Part shown: positions 48,932 to 58,251 of the stretch, one piece after another
Position numbering within the stretch: position 1 is the first letter of the stretch
How the letters are laid out: every line of letters begins with the position of its first letter
Assembly (NCBI GenBank): GCA_014871385.1
Contig: CM026426.1
Coordinates: forward strand, 64,089,877-64,153,876
Origin: Ceratodon purpureus
Lineage: Eukaryota > Streptophyta > Bryopsida > Pseudoditrichales > Ditrichaceae
Length of the DNA stretch: 64,000 bases
Reading direction: 5' to 3'
Program-made: the position numbers and the translations under genes
The notes under the pieces: model-generated
What the model was told of the DNA's origin: nothing
The model's database searches: none
What the model saw: only the letters and a program-made list of their open reading frames with translations

Positions 48932-49940
48932 GGCGTCGGCGGATGGCCTTTCACCGTCGGCGGATGACCCTCGAACAGCAGCCGACGCGCACAGGTGAAG
49001 GAGCCGACGCCCTCAACCCTAGCAGCCGACGTAGAAAAACCTAGCAGCCGACGCGACCTCTGCGGAGCGCTGAGAAGAGGACAAAAGAGAGCTGAAAAAG
49101 AGAAGGCTGGAAATGAGGAGGAAATGTCGGGAGTGGCGGGTGTATACCCTGCAGACCCCCACCTCTCGAGACTGAATCGTCACGCCCGATGGGTCATGTC
49201 GTATGGCTATGTACATACCATCCATGCATGGATGGTCATCCCTAACATCCGTCCCATCACGCCACGTAGGATGATGATGGGACGTCTTTTGACTTTTTTT
49301 CAATCCGTCACCAAGTCATGATGGCGTAGGCATGTGATGTGACAGCTGCTCCAATCGCCACGTTTAAATTCGTAATAATGAACTAACATTGTTCTGTGAC
49401 GGCGGGGGTATCTCGCCGCCATGATGAAATCTTGATCTGTCCAAGGCGCGCAAAATTGAATTCGATTCTGGCGCCAATTTGTACTCCTGGGAATTCATAA
49501 CTAACCCCCCGTCAGATGCGCATACTTCATTCTATTTCTATCATTGCACTTTCGATTCCCTCTGAGAGTGCTCCTCACGCACACGTTTCCTGAGAGGACC
49601 GTTATTATTCCCGCATGTGCTTAACTGTCCCGCACCTTCTGTTGCCGTTTCTGTTGTCTTCGTTTATTGTTTCTGATTGGACGGTTGAGAGGAGTCTCTG
49701 ATTGGACAGGTTAGGGACATCATACTGCTTCTCAACTAAGGTCCCCTGCAATTTCTGTCAGCGGACGTGTCCGTCATCGTCGGCGGATGCTATTTCTGTG
49801 CACACTCCGAGTTGTACGATCCGCGTCGGCTGCCCGCCGAGTCGTCTTCGTTGTCGGCAGATACATTTTACTCCGTCGGCGGGGACACTTCCCGTCGACC
49901 CTGTCGGCTGTCCGCCGACGAGGTCTTCATCTTTTATCCA
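48932..49940. promoter_or_regulatory. Divergent promoter/leader region between the two large genes
   Basis: The two start codons (48931 minus, 49941 plus) face away across 1.0 kb. Both leaders carry palindrome halves: gtcggcgga at 48935 and 48956 and gccgac at 48981, 49003, 49025 and 49047 on the left; half sites at 49779 and 49875 plus full copies at 49825 and 49903 on the right. The central 700 bp (49055-49760) lacks them and holds a perfect 20-bp palindrome. I could not assign TATA boxes. Confidence 0.65.
49217..49236. promoter_or_regulatory. Perfect 20-bp palindrome in the divergent spacer
   Basis: ACCATCCATGCATGGATGGT is fully self-complementary and lies near the left-centre of the spacer between divergent genes. 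It is unrelated in sequence to the GTCGGC family. The core CATGCATG matches the RY element bound by plant B3 factors. Confidence 0.55.
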
Positions 49941-52900
49941 ATGGAAGTAGAGCCGATCGAGACGTTTCTAAGGAATGGCCGATCAGGGCGGTGGAAGGTT
50001 GAAAAGGGCATTGTCGTGGCCCTTACTCATTCTGGGCTCTATTATGCAGGCAGGGCAGTGATCCAACGTGTTGTAGAATTTGATCCTATAGTGGTGGTGG
50101 TAAAAGTGATTGAGGTTTCAGACAGCATGGAAATGAATATACCATTTCCGGATGAGGGTGTGAAGTCCTTGAGCAACTGCTTAGGACAAATGATATTGTG
50201 GGAGGCGGCCGACCTCAGGCCTTTCGGAGAGGTGGAAGACGATGACATCAAGGCCGTCGGCTGCCCGCCGACGGATGTTGAAGAAGATGTCAAGCCCGTT
50301 CAAGAATTCCTGGACCTCGCAGAGCAGATGGAAGTTGCGCTCCTCGAGGAATCCGGAGGCTCAAAGCGTTGTGTAGCCGCTGGAGTCATTATGGAGTGCT
50401 CTCCTAAAGGAACGTGGGAGGGGTTCTTGATTCCTCACAGCTTCTTTCTAATAGTGAGAGTGTCGTCCGTCAATCCAGAATTCTCTGAAACACCTGCTTT
50501 CTGCGAGTTACCGGATGTGTTAACGATCGGGTGTGCTGTGGGGCGATTGGTACTTTGGAGTGGATACAAGGTCTGTCCACTTGTGAACGGCCCGTTGGCT
50601 GGCACATGTCCTGTCGGCTGCCCGCCGACGGAGCCTCACTTGGGGTACGAAGATGAAGAAATTGATGAAAGCAACTCCGCTCCGTCTGAGCAGGATCTGG
50701 GGACTAGGTCTCCAATGAATATCAGCAGTGACGACGATGTGTCTAAACAAGGGGAATCCGACGTAGAAACAGATGATCATTGTTGGGGTCCGGATTCCGG
50801 GACCTCGGGTACTCCTTCCACTCCAGATGCTTCTTATCCTGACCGCCACCTCTGGAGAAATCGGTATGTCGAACTTCTTAATGATGATCTATCAGTCCGT
50901 GGTAGAGCAATGATTCAAGTATGTTTACCGGACGAGGCATGTGATGATGAAGTCCTAGGGGATACAGAGGTTGGGGTTCTCTTCGTCTCCGAAGACGATC
51001 ATCTGCAGATGACAACTCTCAGATGGCGTCTGACTCACACTCGGTTAGAAGGGGGTCACCTTCTCTCTGATATAATTACTTACTGCTCCGAGAATTTAGC
51101 AGACGCCGACGCGGACGATGGTCTGGATGGTGTCCCGAAGAATGCCTATCGATCGGTGCGGAGGAAAGTCCGCGAAAAAGATGACGTCTCTTCCACTAAG
51201 CTTCGTCGAATGGTTGTCCCTGCTGAATGCCGCTTAGTGAGCTCAAAGCGCTGTTGCAAGGACCGATGTTGCCAGACTTTTAGATGGGAAGATACTGTGA
51301 GTATTCGGCGTAAATTTTACGCAACAACATTCCAGGCGAGGCGAGAGATGTCCTTCGCTGTGCAAGGGCACTTACATACTGTACCCGGCAAGCGGAAGCT
51401 CTATGTTACTCTTGCGAACGTTGACGTATGTGAAGTGGCGTGGTATATCATTCACGGAGTATCAAAATCCGCGTACTACAGCTACAAGGCTGCGGCCCGA
51501 AGTGGTCGTGTCAGTGGGAGTCACGGAAATTCCGCTGTACATCGTCCCCAGATTCACACCATCCAGGCCCGCGCGACGTTGACCACTATCGTTAATGAGA
51601 ATGCCGACCAAATGCCCAATGAGTTTCGGATGATTGGCAAGAAGAGAGTGGCCGCGCTCAAAGTACTCCCGTCTGCGATGAACTGGAATCACATGCGCGA
51701 AATGGCCAACGCCGTAAGTTCCTCCTCATCTTCTTTCACTTTGGATAGTTTACTGAATTGTAGTGATTACTATCGTCGGCTGCCCGCCGACTGGATGACG
51801 AACTTCCCAACTGATCGACCTCACTCTGTGCTATTCAGGTCAATGAGCAGTGCAACGCGAAGCTGATTTCGCAGTCCTCCGTTAGTCGCATGAGGAAGGA
51901 GTACTTCCGCAACGTTGAGGTCAAGGCAGTAGGAAGTAATTTCTCCAAGTGCACTGAGTGTGACTTCCTCGTTGAACTCATTGCCAAGTATCCAAGAGGG
52001 TCGGACGAGTGGCAGAGCTTGACAGAGGATAGGACCAGGCATTTGAACTATCAGCGAGCTTGTCGCAACATTTATTACGGATGGACAACCCAATCTATAC
52101 AGAGTCCTACTGAGTTCCTATGCATCATACATGATAAGATGGACACATCGAAAACAGCGATCCCCCGCATGCAACGTATCACGAAGGCTACGGCAGGGCT
52201 TGGTCAAATTCCGATTTCCTGTACTGGAATGCTGACTCACGGTCACGGAGATGGCTCCTACGCACACTATGCAACTGCCCTGTGGCCAGGAGACCCAAAT
52301 TTCACAATCTCCTCGTTGTGCAGGGTATTCCGTGCCTTGGAGAGACTACCTGTCCGGGAGTCAAAAGCACTCTTCGAGGCACCGCCACACAATGAATTCT
52401 TTGCAGCGCTAATGCATGGATCGTCACGTTGCATCCCCTCAATTCCACCTTCTAGAGATGAGCCACTCACTCCACCTCTGCCTGGTAGGCCTGCTGTTCC
52501 TTTGCCGAAGAAGTTGTATCTCCAGCTTGACAATTCTGCGAAGGACAACAAGAACCGGTTTCTTCTAGCATTCTGCTCATTGCTGACGGCGAGGCGAATA
52601 TTCAAGGAAGTTACAGTTGGTTTCGTGATTGTGGGACACACACATGAGGACATCGACGCCCACTTCAGTCACCTATCGAAACTCATTAAGCGAAAGAACA
52701 CATACTGCCTTGCAGACCTTATGAAGGCATTCATGGATTCTCAGAAGACAGTTGCCTTTATTCCAGAGGTTGTTCAGGAAGTGGCACACTTCAAAAGTTA
52801 TGTTGCTGATTTTCATCACGACGGAGGTAATGCGATAGAAGGTCACAGTGAAATGCATCTTTTTAAGTTCTATGTAGTGGAGGATGGGGAGGATGCGGGG

Positions 52901-53851
52901 TGGCCCGTAATGAGGTACAAGAAGCGTGCAACTGATCCGTCATGGCTTCCACCTGGCAAACCCGTGAAAATGTGGAGGGCAGACAAAGAGGGTAAACCAC
53001 GTTTGCCCGTCGGTGATCCCAAACCGGTTCCTCATAAGCACTTATGGGGTAGTGTTGAAGTCGATGAGGGCAAGAAGAACGCGGATAAAGAGGTGGCAAG
53101 GGCAGCGGAGTGTTTAGAGAAGAGAAATTTCATTAAAAGTGGATTATCTAAGTACATTGAGTACTGGAGAACTGGCATGGCTCGGGATAAGAAATACGCA
53201 CAAGACATGTTACCATATGTACTGTATTGGGAGCGAATTTTAAAGGAGGTCAACGAGCCACTGCCCCCCAATTCCGCCACCTTACAGGAAGGATTCTGGC
53301 CTATCTCAGACTGGAAGCGGGACCACGTCACCACATTCGATGCACAGGACGAATATATACCGGATCCGGATATTCGTCCCGGTGACGAGGATGAGGTGGA
53401 GCCCTATCCTTTCTGTGGTCCGAAAAACTCTAGGCCGAAGTCTGTGTTTAACCCATATCGTGACGTTTTACGTGGCGATTGGGTTTTCTGTCGTCCGTGT
53501 AAGGAAGACCACCTACCCATTTGGATGGGTAGGGCGATAGAGCCTGTTATAACAGAGCCTGGTCCTAATTACGGTAAGTTCAAGGTTGAATGGTGGACTC
53601 CGATGAAGGGCAAGAAGGAAGGTAAGAAGAAGGTTGCGAGAGAGTGCTGGACAAGACGGTGGGAAAGGGAGTTGACTCTTGCGGAGTGGGTGGAGTGTAA
53701 ATCCGTTGTATACACTCATAGGACCAAGAAATCTACGCATGAGGGGCCCCCAAAGTCCCATCTAATACCCGAAGATGTTGTGATTGCTGCCATGGCAAAC
53801 TTCGAATCGCATGGACTCTCGATGAACTGGAATGACGAGGAAGAAGACTAG
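49941..53851 (+). CDS. DUF7869-type DDE/RNase-H-like transposase
   Basis: Two exons, 49941-51713 and 51839-53851, join in phase (GCC|GTAAGT...CTATTCAG|GTC) to give 1261 residues. I start at the first ATG (MEVEPIETFL); the frame upstream is open only through a GTG. The N-terminal half has two or three repeats of a beta-rich unit ending in ILW or VLW (about residues 10-95, 130-210 and 305-360), like the DUF8039 domain of plant transposon proteins. Next are a Cys cluster (KRCCKDRCCQTFRW, about residue 437) and a VSKSAYYS...GSHGN region. The catalytic half shows IIHDKMD (689-693), LYLQLDNSAKDNKNRF (Asp about 822) and VGHTHEDIDAHF (860-864), which fit the three acidic positions of this DDE-like family. 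Palindromes inside exon 1 encode VGCPPT twice. Probably the mobilising enzyme of the element; the open frame suggests it could be functional. Confidence 0.82.
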
Positions 53852-54501
53852 TCGGCTGCCCGCCGACGATTGTGATCTTAGCTGTAGAAGATGTAGCTAG
53901 TGATGGTTTCCTCTGTAAACGTTATAGTTGAATATTGTAAACACTGTGATTCCTTCGAATAAGAATTGTATTCTACCATAGACCCAATACTAGTCATGTA
54001 TTACGCTTTGTCTTCTATTTGTTGTTCTGATGCCTTACTTTTCCTTCTTCGGTGGTCGTCGGCTGTCCGCCGATGCCTCTAACCATGTTAGATAAGCATC
54101 ATGAACGGTGACTTTGTGAGGCTGGTCTATATTGTATGGCCTGTGATTTTTACGGTGGACACTGTTACTCTAGTCGGCTGCCCGCCGACGCTTTCCACAA
54201 CATTGGTAGAACCACTATGCGCTTTGAGAAACTGGGAAAAAATATTTATCCATTTCATTATATTCTTATCGGAGTACAACGGTAGTGTTCCGCCCTTTAC
54301 ATGTTACTTTGTATTGTGTATACATTAGAGATGCCACTACTCCTAAAGCCTCAGTAACAAATGCTAACCATGAATTCTACAACTATCCGAGAGTGTGAAG
54401 CAGCTCTATTGAAAACGAGCTGGACAGTTCTAACACACAGTAATTCACCCTAAAGCCAAAAAACCAAAAAGCTGCATATGGTCGCCAACGCCATGAAGCG
54501 A
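53852..54501. other. Transposase 3' region
   Basis: Holds the 3' untranslated region and two further palindrome copies (54058, 54173). No additional gene is seen. Confidence 0.5.
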
Positions 54502-55023
54502 TCAGTCCTTCGCAGTAGACTTGGCTCGGACAGCACTACACCCAGTATCGACGGATGGATGCACGGATCCAAACAACGAATACGTGGACTGCGGGCTTGC
54601 GTTCCCTCCGCACCACTGATCTTGGCCAGAGCACCGACTTCCAGCACCCTCCAAGTTGTCGTATGCTTCGCCAACAATGCGGAGCCACCCTGCAGTTGAC
54701 ATGGTTTGCGTTGACACCTCCCCTGTGTGGCTGAAGTGAACGCTGCCAACACTCTCGGACTCCTCAGACTCCTCGGACTCCTCGAATGTCAGTGGGAAGG
54801 CGATGCCGGAAGCGTCAGCGATCTCCAACAACTCTATGGTGTGAGCAATACTCCAAAACCACACCGCACCTGGCTGCAGAAGGCGTGTGATGTATCTGAA
54901 AGCTGGAATGGCGGTGTTGCGAGAACGGGCGACCACCGCCCTATACCATGGCCGGAGCTCCTCGAGGTCAGCCGGTGACTCCTGATAACCCAGTGGTCTC
55001 ACATTGCTACCCCGCCTCACCAT
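54502..55023 (-). CDS. Hypothetical 173-aa protein in the right arm of the element
   Basis: This intact ATG-initiated frame runs toward the transposase gene. The N-terminal 85 residues are protein-like and partly helical (SPADLEELRPWYRAVVARSR, then AFRYITRLLQPGAVWFW and AHTIELLEIADASGIAFPL). They are followed by an acidic ESEESEES repeat, a Ser/Thr-rich region and a Cys/Gly/Ser-rich tail. I recognise no family. It sits between palindromes at 54173 and 55105, hence inside the presumed element, and could be a small accessory protein. The low-complexity second half might instead be out-of-frame reading. Confidence 0.4.
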   Translation of the reverse strand: MVRRGSNVRPLGYQESPADLEELRPWYRAVVARSRNTAIPAFRYITRLLQPGAVWFWSIAHTIELLEIADASGIAFPLTFEESEESEESESVGSVHFSHTGEVSTQTMSTAGWLRIVGEAYDNLEGAGSRCSGQDQWCGGNASPQSTYSLFGSVHPSVDTGCSAVRAKSTAKD

Positions 55024-55120
55024 AACGACAAAATATTGGACAATATGCGAGTAACTTCTACAGTATGCGACCTGCTTCTACAGTATGCGACCTTCTTCTA
55101 CAGTGGACAGCCGACGAGTT
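55024..55120. repeat. Short tandem repeat ending in a palindrome half-site
   Basis: About three copies of cttctacagtatgcgacc (20-bp period) precede a ggacagccgac half-site at 55105. Confidence 0.7.
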
Positions 55121-55200
55121 CGTCTAGTAAACTGGTAAACGTTCTAGTAATCCACTTCTTTAGGGTTTTCTGGACGACTAATTGCCAACGTCGACCTAGT

Positions 55201-55400
55201 CTAGTAGCCCCTACTCCTCTACTCGGCTGGTAGCCGACTAGGACTAGCCTACTCATCATTTGCATTATTAGGACTAGGACTTATGTACTCATCATTAGGA
55301 CTAGTAGCCCCTACTCTCCTACTCGGCTGATAGCCGACTAGGACTAGCTTACTCATGATTTTTATCACTAGGACTAGGACTTATTTCCTCATCATCTTTA
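55201..55400. repeat. 100-bp tandem duplication with diverged palindromes
   Basis: The unit beginning ctagtagcccctactc at 55201 is repeated at 55301 with few changes. Each copy carries a related hairpin, TCGGCTGGTAGCCGA at 55223 and TCGGCTGATAGCCGA at 55323. Another variant, GTTGGCGGCCAGCCGAC, lies at 55455. Confidence 0.85.
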
Positions 55401-55683
55401 TATGTATTTCAGATTCCAGAGGTCGGTTCAGTGAGGAAGAGGTTGGCTCTCCTAGTTGGCGGCCAGCCGACTACAAAGGACTTCCATTCGTTGTGACCGT
55501 GAATACTGTTCATTCTAAACGACGACTCCGGAGTCCACACAGACGGACACCCCAATGTGAGATGCCTGGCAGTCGTGTCCACTCAGCGGGTCGCCGACGA
55601 TCTTCCCTTCACCCGCTTCACTTCACAGATCCACATTTTGCAGAGCAAGTATTTCCTTTTATTAGAACAGATAGATTTCTAAG

Positions 55684-55740
55684 GATAGGGTTTCTAGGGT
55701 TTAGGGTTTCTAGGGTTTAGGGTTTCTAGGGTTTAGGGTT
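55684..55740. repeat. Telomere-like (TTTAGGG/CTAGGG) tract
   Basis: About seven GGGTTT-type units alternating with a CTA variant. This matches the plant telomere repeat in degenerate form, in interstitial position just right of the last palindrome-related sequence. Confidence 0.85.
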
Positions 55741-57186
55741 CTCAGTCAGCCACTGGCCGAGAGATTCGGCCATGACAGTGGGACTGGGATGTCCTCTATT
55801 CAACATTATAATAAATTCACTCAAATGATTTTATCCCTTGTAAACGGAATGCATTTTTTCATAAATATTTGACATCTTTGTCTTTAAATTTGAGGGATAA
55901 CACATGAATTGGACGTCTACTGATGATGCAAAGTAGTCCATAATTGAGCGTTTTGTCCATAATTACTTAAATACCCCTTTTACTGACATGATCTTCATCA
56001 ACGGCAACCGCCTTCTCTACCTGGTAGATCAAAAGAGCTATGAGAGCGTTGAACATTTCAATATGTGGCTCCAAAGGTGCTACATAGCGATTGACATTGT
56101 GACAAGCCATGATAGAAGACCCTGAGACAAACAAGTTCCACATAATTATCAGTAGTGTACACAATAAATCGACATTGAGTAGAGAAGTGGATGTGAACCA
56201 CATACATCATTCCAATTTATCGTTAGAAAAGCATAGTAACCAAAAGGGACTATGTTGAATAGATATTTAAAAATTAAAAACATCATGAACGGACACAACA
56301 AGGCTTTGCGGTTTACATCCAACTAGGCCTGTCAGTCATAGAATAAATTTATGATATAATGGATTATTTTTAATGGGCTTACTAAATAGGCTTATTAAAT
56401 GGCCTATTTGTGATTTAATGGCTATTAAATCAAATTGGAAGTACATCAAAATTATATCGTTCCCTCCTCTGAACCAGAACACGCAACCTCCAGGTAAAGA
56501 GTCACCATTTAGTTAACACAATCCAAAGCTATGAATAATTACAAGAAACCTTCTAACCGCTAGATGCTGTTGTCTTGAAAACAATATCACCACGCCAGGT
56601 TGAAGCCAAAGCAAGCATCTGCCTAAACGTCATTGATATCTCTCGAGGGCCTTGCCATGCCACGTCTCCATTCATGTGTTGTTCCTCTCTTGTGACAATA
56701 TTTGGCAAACAGTCATCAACGGCAACGTCCACTCCTTTCCAATCAAGAGCGGAAATTTTCTAGAACTTGAAGTTGGAATCCCTGAGGTCCTTCATTTTAC
56801 GTACAACAAGGCATATCCCATCCCCCGAGTCTGTTACATTCAACATAATGTCAAAAATTTAGAAGAAGCGCTGGACCGAGTACTTCCATACAACAAAACA
56901 TGCAAGTTTGGAAGAAGTACAGAAACGGCATTAAAATTAAGAACAAGAAAATAAAAATACTTACACTCAGAAGTAGGTTAAGTCCAAAAGTAAGATGGAG
57001 GCGGTTCATCCCCCTCAACTCCTTTCTAATTCGGAACCTGAAGTCTTCAAATAACCCAACATGTTGGATATCTTGGTCCCTCAAAAAGGATGAATTATGG
57101 TCATAGCACCATCATCTTGCAGGTGTTGATCACCTAATTCAAATATTAGATTTGACCATATCTTGGAGTCTTGGTTCCAAGGAACG
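55741..57186. other. Non-coding, AT-rich
   Basis: No gene recognised. The short frames at 56575-57106 overlap on both strands and lack protein character. Confidence 0.45.
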
Positions 57187-58251
57187 ATAGATGTAGCACA
57201 ACGTGGTACCCATATTCCTCCGGAAGACACTTAATTGATACTAAATACCCTGCAAAGTAAACCACTCCGTGTTTGTTCCCATGAAGACCTATAGTTTTCT
57301 TCCTTTCAGACCATAACGGTAATCATCACCCGGTTCCAACCGTCTTCCGTCACACGGCCGGTTGTCCAAAACCGGTAGTTTTTGCCTTGTTCCTATTTTC
57401 CGGAATTTTTGACTAGTGGCCGGTTCTCACTGATCCGTCTATACTTTCAAGTGGCTGGATTCTCCACCGTCCCGAGACTTAAAGTGGCTGGACACTCCAC
57501 TGTTTCTATCTACCACCCGGATAGGGGTGTAATAATTCTTCCGTATGACTAGAGACCGGTCCGGATAGCTACTCAGTGCCGCTTGCAAGGACGGAACTCA
57601 TACTACAACGACATCACCGAACGGTTGCACGGTATCCTAACTATATCATCTCCCTTCCGGATTGGTTCGCAGTAGGTAGTCCGGCTTTTATCTCATCGAC
57701 AAGAAGCGACCGGTCCGATCTCGGATTCCGATGTACACACGACCCTCGGTGTCCTTAAGACTACCAGCCCCTGCTGCAGTACGTCTCTCCTTCCTTCAGG
57801 CTCCTTCCGGTACTCGAAACCGTCAACACACGATGCTTGACACCTCCCTAATCTCTCCGGGCGCTCTCCAAACTACCACACTGTTCAACACTCACCCGGA
57901 ACACTACTAGAGACAATAGTACCAGCAAACCATTACGGTAACGGGCCTGTCAGCCACCTGGTCGACACAACAAATCCAAAAGTATATTCTCAATTGCAAC
58001 AACAAAACGGCTTACAAAAACAAGGCCTCGGCCTTGGAAAAACGTCTAGCTTAAGTACTAATCCTAATGGGCCTATAGCAAACAAGTGGCCAACCGAGAT
58101 CCAGAAATTCCGGATCTTGGATTCCGGGTATCCCGGACCGGTGGCTGCCTTCTATTCCTAGGTACTGCCGCTATCTATCCGGATTGACAGCCGGGTGCAA
58201 GTGAGCCCCATCGTTAGTCGCTGCCATTTTATCCGGTCCTTATCCTAACTC

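Larger units (their letters stand above)
40311..54189. repeat. Dispersed 17-bp interrupted palindrome GTCGGC-N5-GCCGAC, about 27 copies
   Basis: Starts of the copies: 40311 (degenerate), 40536, 40757, 41600, 41834, 42740, 43125, 44003, 44592, 45442, 46902, 48403, 48444, 48517, 48595, 48669, 48736, 48810, 48883, 49825, 49903, 50256, 50613, 51775, 53851, 54058, 54173. The arms are six bases, often extended by C and G to seven. The centre varies (TGCCC, TGTCC, GGACA, GACCC, GGGCA, GGTCA, TATCC). Each copy has up to three CpG. The arm GCCGAC also matches the DRE/CRT core bound by plant AP2/ERF factors, an alternative reading. I saw no copies between 1 and 40300 or beyond 55600. Confidence 0.95.
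40311..55597. mobile_element. Large cargo-bearing DNA transposon defined by a shared palindrome family
   Basis: This 15.3-kb block is bounded by the outermost recognisable palindrome copies. It contains a DUF7869-type transposase on plus, a ParB-like/methyltransferase fusion on minus diverging from it, three NIF/FCP1-like HAD genes downstream of the fusion, and a small minus-strand ORF at the right. Terminal inverted repeats and target duplications were not found, so the true ends may lie outside these limits. The shared palindrome in introns, leaders and spacers of every major gene, and its absence elsewhere in the window, is the evidence that the block is one unit. The large genes have clean splice sites and long intact frames, so the element could be young or recently active. 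Confidence 0.65.

Noticed and set aside
48380-48963. Overlapping long frames on both strands (repeated GGQPTGGTNPCE and PPVGCPP-type peptides)
   Set aside because: They are produced by the GC-rich intronic tandem array. The period is not a multiple of three and the frames shift between units, so they are not genes.
49767-49940. Upstream extension of the transposase frame
   Set aside because: It opens with GTG rather than ATG and consists of palindrome-derived residues; the ATG at 49941 is the better start.
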